Shown here: positions 22,185-31,173 of the stretch, one piece after another
Layout: each line of letters begins with the position of its first letter
Position numbering within the stretch: the stretch's first letter is position 1
Assembly (NCBI GenBank): GCA_964564305.1
Contig: CAZMAM010000012.1
Coordinates: 1 to 35,553, forward strand
Direction: 5' to 3'
DNA: 35,553 nt
DNA from: RGIG1959 sp964564305
GTDB taxonomy: Bacteria > Bacillota > Clostridia > Oscillospirales > Acutalibacteraceae
The notes under the pieces: generated by a model
What the model saw: only the letters and a program-made list of their open reading frames with translations
The model's database searches: none
Told to the model about the DNA's origin: nothing
Made by a program: the position numbers and the translations under genes

Positions 22185-25100
22185 ATGAATGACATTCGTT
22201 TTTCGAAAAAATTCGGCAAGCGGTTTTTGGCGGTATTTGCGGCCGTATTGGTTTTTGCCGCAAGTGTCGGTTTCGCCCTCGCCGAGGAAGTGACCCGTTT
22301 CCCGAATGACGGCACTGCGCTGGAATTTACCGAATCTCGCTATGATGTGGATGCTCGGCTGAATTACGGCAGCGGAGAAGACAGGCCGGCACCGTATGCG
22401 GATACGGATGTGGTGCGGGTTTCCATTGTGCTGAAAAAAGATTCCGTTCTGGATGCCGGTTATTCCCTTATCGGCATCGCTCAGAATGCCGAGGCCATTG
22501 CTTACCAGGACGGCCTTCAGGCGGAGCAGACCAAAGTCACGGGCCGCATAGAAAAGAATGTCCTGAGCGGCCGGCCTCTCGATGTGGTTTGGAACATGAC
22601 GCTTGCCGCGAACCTGATTTCGGCGAATGTGGAATACGGAAAAATCGATGAGATTGAGAAAGTCAGCGGCGTCTCATCGGTGGTCATAGAGACACAGAGC
22701 CAGCCGCTTACGGAATCCCGAAACACCGTCAACCCCATGATGGCTACCTCTTCGGAAATGATTGGCTCCGGCCCGGTGTGGTCTGCCGGTTATACCGGCG
22801 CCGGAAGCCGAATTGCCGTTGTGGATACCGGCATCGATACCGATCACCGCAGCTTTGACAGCGACGCCTTTGAATATTCCCTTTCGGAGCAGGCCAAGAA
22901 GAAAGACGCCGGATGGCTTGACGGGCTCAATTTGCTGGATCCCGGCGAGTTAAGCGGTATCCTACCCCGCCTGCATGTCTATGAGACCGTTTCCGCCAAC
23001 AACTGGGGTGCGCAGGATCTGTATTACGGTTCCAAAATTCCTTTCGCGTTCAATTATAAAGACGGTTCCACCGAAGTCACGCACGATACCGATTCGGCCG
23101 GGGAGCACGGCTCTCATGTGGCGGGCATCGCTGCGGCGAATGCCTATGTAAAAGATGAGAGCGGAAATTTTGTAAACGCGCTCACCGAAGTGCACACACA
23201 GGGCGCCGCTCCGGACGCTCAGCTTCTGATTATGAAAGTCTGGGGGCGCGGCGGCGGCGGATACGAATCCGATTATATGGCGGCCATAGAAGACGCGTTT
23301 TTCCTGGGAGCGGATGTCGTCAATCTCTCGCTGGGCACGTCTTTTTCCGGATTTTCCCGCAGCGCGTATTACAAAGACCTGCTTGAGAATATGGCCAGCA
23401 GCGATATGGTCATCGTCACGGCGGCGGGTAACGCGGGTAGCTGGGCGGACGAAGAAGCTTCCGGATCCGGCATGCTTTATCCCGAGGACGTGAATTTAGA
23501 TACCGTGGGCACGCCCGCGTCCCTGACCGATTCCTTTGCCGTGGCGTCGGCGGATAACCGCGGTTTGACCGATTATTACATAACGGTTGGCGATTCCGTC
23601 GTCTATTATTCCGATAACGGCTCGGCTTACGGGATGGACAGCATTCTCACGCTGGCCGGGGAACAGGGGTATGTTTTAATCGACGATATTGGCAACGACG
23701 AGCAGTTTGCGGCTATTCAGGACGCGGTGCGCGGAAAAATAGCCGTTTGCCAAAGGGGCAGCATTAATTTTGCCGACAAAGCGAACGCCGCATACAAAGC
23801 GGGCGCCATCGGCCTGATTGTGTACAACAATGTCGACGGCACCTTTGCCATGGATCTTACGGGCCGCGATGAAAACAACACGATACCGTGCGTTTCCGTG
23901 ACCGGCGACGTGGGAGATACGCTGCGCTCGGCGGCCGAGGCAAAGTCCGAAGGCGGGCAGACTTATTACGAAGGAACCCTGAATATCTCGGCCGAAGTTT
24001 CCGTTACGGAAGATATTCTGGAACACGATACGCTGAGCAGCTTCAGCTCGTGGGGCGTGCCCGGATCTTTGGAACTGAAGCCGGAAATAACGGCGCCCGG
24101 CGGGAATATTTATTCCGTGAACGGGGCCGTTGCGGGCGGTCAGGCGTATGAAAATTTTTCCGGAACCTCTATGGCCTCTCCGCAAATTGCCGGTATGATA
24201 GCGGATTTTGCTCAGTATATCAAAGAAACCGGCCTTGACCGAAAGCTGTTCCGCACCGCAAGGCAGATAGCGACCAGCTTACTGATGTCTTCCGCCTCAC
24301 CGGTGACGGTGGACGGGCAGGATGGGGTGTATTATCCCGTTATTCAGCAGGGAGCGGGGCTGGCCAATGTGGACAGCGCCGTTCGCAGCGGAGTATTTCT
24401 GTGGATGGACGACGACGCCTCAGCGGGCGCGCCGGACGGCAAAGTGAAGGCGGAATTGGGTGATGATCCCAGCCGGTCCGGGGTGTATTCTTTCGGCTTT
24501 ACCGTCACCAATCTTTTGGACGAGAGCCAGACTTATCTGCTGGACGGCAGTTATTTTACCCAGAATCTGGAAACCGCCTCCGACGGCAGCACGCGTCTGA
24601 GCAAGGGAACATATCCCCTTTCGGTGAGCTCCCGGTATACGCTGGATACGCTTTCGGGGGACGATTATATTCTTCATCCCTTCGCGTGCGACGTTGACGG
24701 TGACGGAGACACCGATCAAGACGACGCCCGGTATATTCTGGATTACGCCGTCGGCAACGAAGCGTCTGTCGACACTTTGCTGGCCGATCTCAACGGCGAC
24801 GGTGCCGTCACCACCGAGGATGCGCACATTCTGCTGGCCAAACTGGGTTCCGCGGAGATGGAAGTGCTTCCCGGAGCTACGGTTCATGTGCAGGCGGACG
24901 TCACTTTAAGCGACGCTTCCAAGCAATATCTCAATGACCATTACGCCAACGGCGCTTATTTTGAAGGCTATGTCACGCTCACATCCACTGCCGCCGCAGC
25001 GGACGGAAGCCTGCTGCCCGCGCAGTCCGTTCCGGTTCTCGGTTATTACGGCAACTGGTCGGATCCTTCCATGTACGACCGCGTCACCTTTACCGAGGCG

Positions 25101-28100
25101 CTGTACGAAGAAAACGACACCTCCTATATGGGTGTAAACGATATCGAAAACCCGGAAAGTTTTTCCAATTACCTTGGCCTTCGCCGCGTCCGCGATTCGG
25201 AGGATGCCATCTGGACGGTCAATCCGTATCTTAAAGAGGATGTACGGCCGCTAAACGAGGCGGCCATAAACAGCCGCACCCTTGTGTATTCGCTCGCGTG
25301 TTCCTTTATCCGGGACGCGTCCTCCGTGTTTTTCTTCGTACAGGACGAAAACGGCGAGGTTGCGGATATGGAACTGCTCGGCGAGCAGATTTCCGGCGGA
25401 TTTTACTACGAAGAAGAAGGCGCGGAAGGTTATTGGGAAAACAGCATTGCCGCGCTTGAGCTGCTGACCACACCCGGTGGTCTTGGGTTCGAAGAAGGCG
25501 ACCGCCTTACGCTGGGCTTCCTCGCCGTTCCGGAATATTACGAGCGGGACGGCAGCGTAACCGAAGATCAGGCGACCGAACTTTTGGAAAGCGGAGCGCT
25601 CGGAAAAGGCGCGGTTATGGCACAGACGTTCCTGGTGGACGACACCGCGCCCATTGTCGACGGCGTTTCCCTTGCAGACGATAATCAGCTGATTGTCTCC
25701 GCGAGAGACGACCGCTCGGTGGCGGCTGTTGTGCTGATGAACGCCGCGGGCACCGAGATTCTCGAGACCGTAAAACCCGTTCGGGGAGACGACGGAAGCT
25801 TTACGGCCGCAATAGACGTTTCGGGTGTTCAGAGCAGCGGCTGCAAAGTTCTGGTGGGCGATTATGCCGGAAACGAGACGGCTTACGATGTTTCGCTGCG
25901 CGATGCGGAAGAAACGGATTACAGCGGAAAAATGTTCGGCTTTGCCCTTGAGGGAGCGGCCTATTACGGGTCTGCCAACAGCTGGGCGATGATGGACAAA
26001 ACCGAGTTCGGTTATGAATCTCAGAACGCATTAAAAGGCGAGGAAACGGTAGCGCGTTCCGATATTGCCATCAGCGCCGCGGAATATGTGGGCGGGTATG
26101 TCTACATGGCGGGTCAGGACGGCAAGATGTACGTCGCAAAGCAGGGCGACTGGGAGCATATGATTGAGCTTTCCGTTTTCAACGAGACGCCCGGTTTCCC
26201 CTCCGGCGCCGGCCATCCGGGTCTTATCCGCGATATGGCCTATAATTACCAAAACAATACGCTGTACGCATTGGGCGATCAAAACGATGTCTATGCCGTC
26301 GATTTGTCCACGGGCGCCTGCACCAAGGCGTTTGACGTTCAGATCGATACCGTGCCGGAGTCCGCGACGGACGAAAGCAATAAAATTTTGGTCACGCTGG
26401 CCATCGACGGAGACGGCAACTTCTATGCCGTCAACAGCGGCTACGCCTCCGCGGGATCCATGATCGGCGGCGGAGGTTCCAAACCTGAGTCGGTTTATCT
26501 GTATAAGTGGGCTTCGGGGGATATCACGGGCGAGACGGTGACCGCGCAACCGGTGGAGGAGAAAAATCCGGGCGGCGAAGTCGGTTCGGATCGCCTGTAC
26601 AGCACGCATCTCGGTTCAGACGGCCAAAAGCCGGTCTATCAGTCCATGGCGTGGGATCACGACCAAAATATGCTCTTCTGGGCGAGCAGCGGCTTAAGCC
26701 CGGTAGATGACCGGATTGTGGTCTTTGAACATCCGCAGAGCAGCGCAACTGCCCGTCATCTGAACGCCAATCCTGATGATGTGATGAGCGGTATGTCCCA
26801 GTCGCAGATTGCCGGACTGTACCTTGTTCCGTCCGACAAAACCGCGGAGATTCCGAAGCAGACGGAAGCTACGGGCCTCACCCTTGACCGCACCGATGCG
26901 ACGCTGTTGAAGGGCGCGCAGCTCGTGCTGAACGCGACGGTATCCCCGTGGAACCTGACGAACAAGAATATCGATTGGTCTTCGGGCGATAAAAAAGTCG
27001 CGACGGTCAAAGACGGAACGGTCACGGCGGTGGGCGTGGGTCAAACCACCGTCACCGCGGCATCAAAGGCCACCGGCAGCGTAACGGCCGTCTGCACCGT
27101 CACGGTTACCGAGCTTCCCGAGATTACATTCAGTGCTCAAGTGACGGACGATAACGGATCGTATTGGGCGGATTTCAGCACCCGTTCCCTCACCGTCCCG
27201 CAAAAAATTTCCGGTGCAACGGATCAATTCATCGCCGGCGCGCTGCTCGACGATACCGTCTATGTCCACGACGGCAGCCGGCTTTACGGTGTAGACGCCG
27301 ATAACTTCAGCGTGACGCCGTATACCGATATCGATCTCACCTGGAACTGGACCGACGCGGCGCCCGCTCCCATGGGCACGGAAGACGGTCTGCCGAAGCT
27401 TGAATTCGGCTTCCCCAGCGAGTACGATCGCAACGAAACCTCTTTCGGCAGATTGGTCGGCCTGATTGATGGCGTTGACGGCGGCACTTCCATCGCGGTG
27501 ATGAACGTAGAAAAGGGCACCGGCGACGATATGGCGACGCGGCAGTTCTTCTACTACGACCGGGCGGTGGCGATTGCCTATTTCGGAAACGGCATCTACG
27601 AAGACGAGAACGGATACGGGGATGTGCTGGAATGCCCCTCCCGCCTCTATTATGTGCTGACCGAGGGCGGCGAACTTTATAAGGCGGAAATTTACGAAAC
27701 CTACGATCAGGATTATAGCGGGGATTTCGTCGAGGATATGGTACACGGCTGCGCGCTCACGGATCTCGGGCCCACCGGCCTTGATCTCGGCGGCGTCTCC
27801 AGCATCTACGGCGGTCAGCGCGCGTCCATGATTTATGATGAAAACAGCGGCTATCTGCTGGTGTCCGCATATCTTACCGGAAAGACGGCGAAACTGTACG
27901 CGGTGGATCCCGAACTGCTCACGGTCGCCGAAGTCGGTGATTTCGGGCGCGGAAATTACCCGGTTGTCGCCCTGTATCAGTACAACCGGATCACCGATCT
28001 CACCGTTAAAGTCAGGCCGGAAACGCTGGATCTCGCTGTCGGGGAGACGGGAACCTTAAAGGCGAGCGTTTATCCCGATGCGCAGGCGGGCTCGGTCACT

Positions 28101-30776
28101 TGGTCGGTGGATTTCGACGGGCAGAGCGCGGTTGCGGTAGACGGCGGAAAGATAACCGCTTTGGCGGAAGGTACCGCAACCGTCACCGCGACGGTTCAGG
28201 GCAGCGACGGCAAAACCGCATCGGACAGCTGCACGGTGACGGTCAGGCCGCTTGCCGAGCTTCCGGACGCGAAGGTGCAGGCGCATGTCACCAAAGACGA
28301 CGGCAGCGGCAGCTGGGTGGAGATTGACTTAAGCACCCTCAGCACCTCCGATTTGGCGGCCGATAAGCACCGTTACACCGGTGTGGCGGCGTACAACGGC
28401 AAACTTTACGCCTCGGAAAACAACTGGATGTATGAAATCGACCCGGCGAATCACTTTGCCTTTGAGCGCGGTGTCTATGTCCCGGACGACTGGTCCATTT
28501 TGGACGGAACATACGCCGTGGGGGATGAATTGACGCTTTCTTATATGCCGGAAGACGCTTGGATGCCTCAGTCGGCCAAGATGACCGTTCCGGGTTCCGC
28601 GGTGTACGTGTCCGGGGGTGAAATGGTCGCCTTTATGGATGATTACACGGCCGATGAATCCATTCACGGAACGCTTTATTCCGGGTATGAAGCGGCCGCG
28701 CTCACCTGGTACGGAAACCGCGTGTCCCGCATGAACGAATACGAGTTTGACAACAGCGACAGTACCGATTCTTATGTACAGGAATGGATTATGCTGGGTG
28801 CCGACGGGTATCTCTGGAAGGTGTTTGCCCGCACCTACTTTTACTTGGATGAGGCCAAGGGATGGACTTCAACGACATCCGCGGTCGGCATCGAAGAGCT
28901 GGCTAAGTTCGATATCGAATTTGCGGACCGGACAAAAATGGCGATGACCCGCGTGAAGGGCGAAGATTACGACGGCTTGCTGATTGCGGATGCGGGCAGC
29001 GGAACGGAAGTAACCCTTTACTGGTGCGATTTAAGTTACGGTTTTGAGGGCCTGAACCTTCTCAAAGCCGGGGTGCTTGCGGGCGTTTCCGATATCGCCG
29101 GTCTTTTCACCGAAAGTGATCTCAACGGCGAATTCATCGACAAATATCAAATGGGTTACGATTTGGGCCTTGCCTCGGGAACCGAGGACGCATACAATAT
29201 GAACCTTTCGGAAGAAGAGCAGGCCCTGTACGATCAAATCTACAGCGAAAACTTCGATCAGCAGCAGTACGACGAGCAATATCAAATGGGATATGTGGAA
29301 GGATTCCTGAACGGCTATGAAGAGGGCTTTGAAGAGGGCTTTGCTGAAGGCTCCAACGACGCCGGAAATGAAGAGTGGCCGGAGGAATTCGGCGAACCGC
29401 AAAGCATCGTTCCGCAATCGCAAACGGAATCTGCGCGCCATGACGGCATAGCCGAAGCGGCGCAAGCCCCCGGCGATTTCGACACCGGATACGCTCAGGG
29501 GCGCATGGAAGGCGTCACCGAAGCGGCACTGAATGCGGCGATTGAAGCTGTTTACGGCGCGTATAATATGGGATACGAAGAAGGATATTGGGCTGAATAC
29601 GATGTAGGTTACATGGACGGCTTAGAGGGAATTTATCAGCCGCCAGATATAGGTGAGATAGAAGTCCCGGGCGGAGATTCTGAATGGGGTGAGGAACCGT
29701 TTGGCGAAGAGGCCCGGGTTCGGGAACCGATGGCAGCGGTGCTCGGGCGCGGTAACCGCGGCGGGCAGAGCCGTGCGAGTGCCAGTTCAAGCGAAACCTG
29801 TTCCATGGCCGGTCAGCTTACCGCTTTCAGCGGAGCCTTTGGCGCGAAGCCCATGCAGGCGTCTGTGCTGGGATCCGTGCTGGACCACAACGATTACGAC
29901 GCTCAGAGTTACGAAGGGACGGTGTCGTTCGGTTCCGTGTCTGCGGAAGGCGGAAACGTCAAGATTCCCGTCATCGGCGAGGCAACCACTAACGGTCTGC
30001 TGGCGTTGCGTTACGATCCTTCTGTTCTTTCGTTCCTCACCGCCGGCAACAACACCATGCCCGACGGCGTCTGGACGTACCGCGCAGACAGTGCGAGCGG
30101 AACCGTGCGTATCGCTTATGCTACGGCTTCTGCGGCAACCGGCAATATAGCGGATGTGACGTTCACGTATCAATCGCCTGTCGATGTGAAAACCGCGCTG
30201 ACCTGTGAGGCACTGGAACTCGGCGCGAAATCTTATGAAAACCCGCAGCTCTTGGATGAGTATACCGTGGTTTTACCGCTCTATGAGGCTCCCCCCGAGC
30301 CGACACAGCCGGAGCCGACACAGCCCGAGCCGACACAGCCGGAGCCGACACAGCCCGAACCGACACAGCCGGAACCGACTCAGCCGGGCAGCGAGCCTGT
30401 AAAACCCGGACCCGAACCGACGCAGCCGGGCAATCAGTCGGCACAGCCGGCACAGCCGGCAGACAAAACCGAGGCGCCCGCTCCCGAAGCAACACAGCCG
30501 GGCAGCGAATCCGAAGAACCCGCTCCCGAAACAACCACTCAGCCGGATGATGACGAATCCACGCAGCCTCCCGAAGCGGGCGGCACGGACGGCGAATCCG
30601 AACAGACAAAACCCACGGAATCGCAAGCGCCTCAGGATGAAAACGAAGAGCTTCATTGCAATTTCATTCTGATGATTGTCGGGTTGGTGGTATTGGCCGG
30701 GTGTATCGTATTCGCGATTGTCGACAGAAGGCGTTATGTGAAGAAAAACGGCACTCAAAACGGGAGCAACAGATAA
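22185..30776 (+). CDS. giant secreted, membrane-anchored lactocepin-like subtilase (S8) with dockerin and cohesin-like domains
   Basis: A 2863-residue protein. Order: signal peptide (1-33), inhibitor-I9-like propeptide to about 175, S8 domain with D214 (VVDTGIDTDH), H308 (EHGSHVAG), N416 (AAGNAG) and S662 (FSGTSMASP), a PA insert (about 463-605), then an Fn3-like region as in C5a peptidase/lactocepin in which a dockerin (836-888, DVDGDGD and DLNGDGA loops) is nested. A propeller-like part (1255-1560) leads to two Big_2-like domains (about 1562-1645 and 1937-2020), each followed by a related module. Then come a GX3 repeat (2319-2483), a cohesin-like domain (2577-2700), an EPTQP stalk and a membrane helix (2826-2846) with a basic tail. 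No LPXTG is present. The ATG at 22185 has GGGAG 11 nt upstream; an in-frame TTG at 22176 is closer. Expected role: degrading external protein at the surface; partners are inferred. Confidence 0.9.
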   Translation: MNDIRFSKKFGKRFLAVFAAVLVFAASVGFALAEEVTRFPNDGTALEFTESRYDVDARLNYGSGEDRPAPYADTDVVRVSIVLKKDSVLDAGYSLIGIAQNAEAIAYQDGLQAEQTKVTGRIEKNVLSGRPLDVVWNMTLAANLISANVEYGKIDEIEKVSGVSSVVIETQSQPLTESRNTVNPMMATSSEMIGSGPVWSAGYTGAGSRIAVVDTGIDTDHRSFDSDAFEYSLSEQAKKKDAGWLDGLNLLDPGELSGILPRLHVYETVSANNWGAQDLYYGSKIPFAFNYKDGSTEVTHDTDSAGEHGSHVAGIAAANAYVKDESGNFVNALTEVHTQGAAPDAQLLIMKVWGRGGGGYESDYMAAIEDAFFLGADVVNLSLGTSFSGFSRSAYYKDLLENMASSDMVIVTAAGNAGSWADEEASGSGMLYPEDVNLDTVGTPASLTDSFAVASADNRGLTDYYITVGDSVVYYSDNGSAYGMDSILTLAGEQGYVLIDDIGNDEQFAAIQDAVRGKIAVCQRGSINFADKANAAYKAGAIGLIVYNNVDGTFAMDLTGRDENNTIPCVSVTGDVGDTLRSAAEAKSEGGQTYYEGTLNISAEVSVTEDILEHDTLSSFSSWGVPGSLELKPEITAPGGNIYSVNGAVAGGQAYENFSGTSMASPQIAGMIADFAQYIKETGLDRKLFRTARQIATSLLMSSASPVTVDGQDGVYYPVIQQGAGLANVDSAVRSGVFLWMDDDASAGAPDGKVKAELGDDPSRSGVYSFGFTVTNLLDESQTYLLDGSYFTQNLETASDGSTRLSKGTYPLSVSSRYTLDTLSGDDYILHPFACDVDGDGDTDQDDARYILDYAVGNEASVDTLLADLNGDGAVTTEDAHILLAKLGSAEMEVLPGATVHVQADVTLSDASKQYLNDHYANGAYFEGYVTLTSTAAAADGSLLPAQSVPVLGYYGNWSDPSMYDRVTFTEALYEENDTSYMGVNDIENPESFSNYLGLRRVRDSEDAIWTVNPYLKEDVRPLNEAAINSRTLVYSLACSFIRDASSVFFFVQDENGEVADMELLGEQISGGFYYEEEGAEGYWENSIAALELLTTPGGLGFEEGDRLTLGFLAVPEYYERDGSVTEDQATELLESGALGKGAVMAQTFLVDDTAPIVDGVSLADDNQLIVSARDDRSVAAVVLMNAAGTEILETVKPVRGDDGSFTAAIDVSGVQSSGCKVLVGDYAGNETAYDVSLRDAEETDYSGKMFGFALEGAAYYGSANSWAMMDKTEFGYESQNALKGEETVARSDIAISAAEYVGGYVYMAGQDGKMYVAKQGDWEHMIELSVFNETPGFPSGAGHPGLIRDMAYNYQNNTLYALGDQNDVYAVDLSTGACTKAFDVQIDTVPESATDESNKILVTLAIDGDGNFYAVNSGYASAGSMIGGGGSKPESVYLYKWASGDITGETVTAQPVEEKNPGGEVGSDRLYSTHLGSDGQKPVYQSMAWDHDQNMLFWASSGLSPVDDRIVVFEHPQSSATARHLNANPDDVMSGMSQSQIAGLYLVPSDKTAEIPKQTEATGLTLDRTDATLLKGAQLVLNATVSPWNLTNKNIDWSSGDKKVATVKDGTVTAVGVGQTTVTAASKATGSVTAVCTVTVTELPEITFSAQVTDDNGSYWADFSTRSLTVPQKISGATDQFIAGALLDDTVYVHDGSRLYGVDADNFSVTPYTDIDLTWNWTDAAPAPMGTEDGLPKLEFGFPSEYDRNETSFGRLVGLIDGVDGGTSIAVMNVEKGTGDDMATRQFFYYDRAVAIAYFGNGIYEDENGYGDVLECPSRLYYVLTEGGELYKAEIYETYDQDYSGDFVEDMVHGCALTDLGPTGLDLGGVSSIYGGQRASMIYDENSGYLLVSAYLTGKTAKLYAVDPELLTVAEVGDFGRGNYPVVALYQYNRITDLTVKVRPETLDLAVGETGTLKASVYPDAQAGSVTWSVDFDGQSAVAVDGGKITALAEGTATVTATVQGSDGKTASDSCTVTVRPLAELPDAKVQAHVTKDDGSGSWVEIDLSTLSTSDLAADKHRYTGVAAYNGKLYASENNWMYEIDPANHFAFERGVYVPDDWSILDGTYAVGDELTLSYMPEDAWMPQSAKMTVPGSAVYVSGGEMVAFMDDYTADESIHGTLYSGYEAAALTWYGNRVSRMNEYEFDNSDSTDSYVQEWIMLGADGYLWKVFARTYFYLDEAKGWTSTTSAVGIEELAKFDIEFADRTKMAMTRVKGEDYDGLLIADAGSGTEVTLYWCDLSYGFEGLNLLKAGVLAGVSDIAGLFTESDLNGEFIDKYQMGYDLGLASGTEDAYNMNLSEEEQALYDQIYSENFDQQQYDEQYQMGYVEGFLNGYEEGFEEGFAEGSNDAGNEEWPEEFGEPQSIVPQSQTESARHDGIAEAAQAPGDFDTGYAQGRMEGVTEAALNAAIEAVYGAYNMGYEEGYWAEYDVGYMDGLEGIYQPPDIGEIEVPGGDSEWGEEPFGEEARVREPMAAVLGRGNRGGQSRASASSSETCSMAGQLTAFSGAFGAKPMQASVLGSVLDHNDYDAQSYEGTVSFGSVSAEGGNVKIPVIGEATTNGLLALRYDPSVLSFLTAGNNTMPDGVWTYRADSASGTVRIAYATASAATGNIADVTFTYQSPVDVKTALTCEALELGAKSYENPQLLDEYTVVLPLYEAPPEPTQPEPTQPEPTQPEPTQPEPTQPEPTQPGSEPVKPGPEPTQPGNQSAQPAQPADKTEAPAPEATQPGSESEEPAPETTTQPDDDESTQPPEAGGTDGESEQTKPTESQAPQDENEELHCNFILMIVGLVVLAGCIVFAIVDRRRYVKKNGTQNGSNR
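24690..24848 (+). other. dockerin-like calcium-binding domain within the protease
   Basis: Two 12-residue loops with acidic ligands, DVDGDGDTDQDD and DLNGDGAVTTED, each followed by a helix (ARYILDY and AHILLAKL), match the duplicated F-hand of type I dockerins. Position is unusual: it interrupts the Fn3-like domain rather than sitting at the C-terminus. Dockerins normally bind cohesins. Confidence 0.75.
29140..29632 (+). repeat. GX3 repeat region of the protease
   Basis: Glycine recurs every fourth residue with aromatic partners, as in MGYVEGFLNGYEEGFEEGF, and again near 29491-29520 and 29565-29632. The phase matches the deca-GX3 motif of Yae1/Lto1-type proteins. It would form helix-packing surfaces. 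Rich in Glu and Asp. Confidence 0.7.
29913..30285 (+). other. cohesin-like domain of the protease
   Basis: The sequence SFGSVSAEGGNVKIPVIGEA, then LALRYDPSVLSF, VRIAYATAS and GNIADVTFTYQ follows the strand pattern of type I cohesins (V-x-I-P-V, L-x-Y-DP-x-x-L, I-x-Y-A, L-A-x-V-x-F). The identification is by pattern only; some cohesin-fold domains do not bind dockerins. Confidence 0.6.
30297..30386 (+). repeat. six 15-nt repeats coding for EPTQP
   Basis: Six consecutive 15-nt units (gag/gaa-ccg-aca/act-cag-ccg/ccc), with alternate units sharing a third-base variant so a 30-nt period shows in the first four. They form the wall-spanning stalk before the membrane anchor and are a likely site of slippage. 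Confidence 0.9.
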
Positions 30777-30822
30777 GCGCAGCCGTGAGACAGTGAGATA
30801 ACGGACAGAGGAGGAAACGGGA

Positions 30823-30957
30823 ATGCATACCGAATTGCACGCTTTACTGGGAATATGTCTTTGGGACGTCATCGGCATAGCGGCCCTCGTCGCCGCGGCA
30901 GTGATTTTGGTGGTGCACTTTGTGCGCAAAAATCGCTATCTTCATTCCTCCCGGTAA
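30823..30957 (+). CDS. 44-residue single-pass membrane protein
   Basis: A short frame with a very good ribosome site (GAGGAGG, eight bases before the ATG) begins 46 nt after the protease stop. It encodes a polar N-terminus with WD, a hydrophobic helix at about residues 15-34 (VIGIAALVAAAVILVVHFV) and a basic end (RKNRYLHSSR), so it should sit in the membrane with its C-terminus inside. The terminator at 31013 follows it. It is not similar to anything I can name. Its location suggests it is translated from the protease transcript and may accompany the membrane-anchored protease. Confidence 0.6.
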   Translation: MHTELHALLGICLWDVIGIAALVAAAVILVVHFVRKNRYLHSSR

Positions 30958-31012
30958 ACGGTCGGGCGCGAGAACATAGCCCAGTTAAGGAAAACTGGAA
31001 TCAAGTACAAAA

Positions 31013-31042
31013 GGGAGCCATCGGTTTGTACCGGTGGCTCCC
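31013..31042 (+). terminator. terminator hairpin after the protease operon
   Basis: GGGAGCCATCGG (31013-31024) pairs with CCGGTGGCTCCC (31031-31042), one G-U pair, 6-nt loop. A short CCGC/GCGG stem and a T-rich stretch (TTATTTTG) follow. There is no long T-run directly at the stem, so efficiency is uncertain. Confidence 0.65.
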
Positions 31043-31106
31043 TGCCGCAAAGCGGGCGTTATTTTGTAAGCGGGCCTGCTTGGGAATATACACTTTGTAC
31101 CCTTAT

Positions 31107-31155
31107 CCCGCGGGATGTTTTCGCTTGTTTTTTTGGGTTATTTTTTTTGGGTTAT
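31107..31155. repeat. palindrome and tandem T-rich repeat downstream of pflA
   Basis: ATCCCGCGGGAT is a perfect 12-nt palindrome at about 31106-31117, and TTTTTTTGGGTTAT occurs twice in tandem (31128-31141, 31142-31155). They lie between the protease terminator and the pflA stop, where a terminator for pflA on the minus strand would be expected, but a classical stem plus T-run in that direction is not visible. Confidence 0.5.
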
Positions 31156-31173
31156 TTGAACAAAGCCACGGTT

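Noticed and set aside
30297..30386. CRISPR array or DNA-level satellite
   Set aside because: The units are 15 nt, contiguous without spacers, and code in frame for a Pro-rich stalk.
30600..30776. Sortase LPXTG anchor
   Set aside because: No LPXTG-like motif before the C-terminal helix; the protein ends with a helix and basic tail only.
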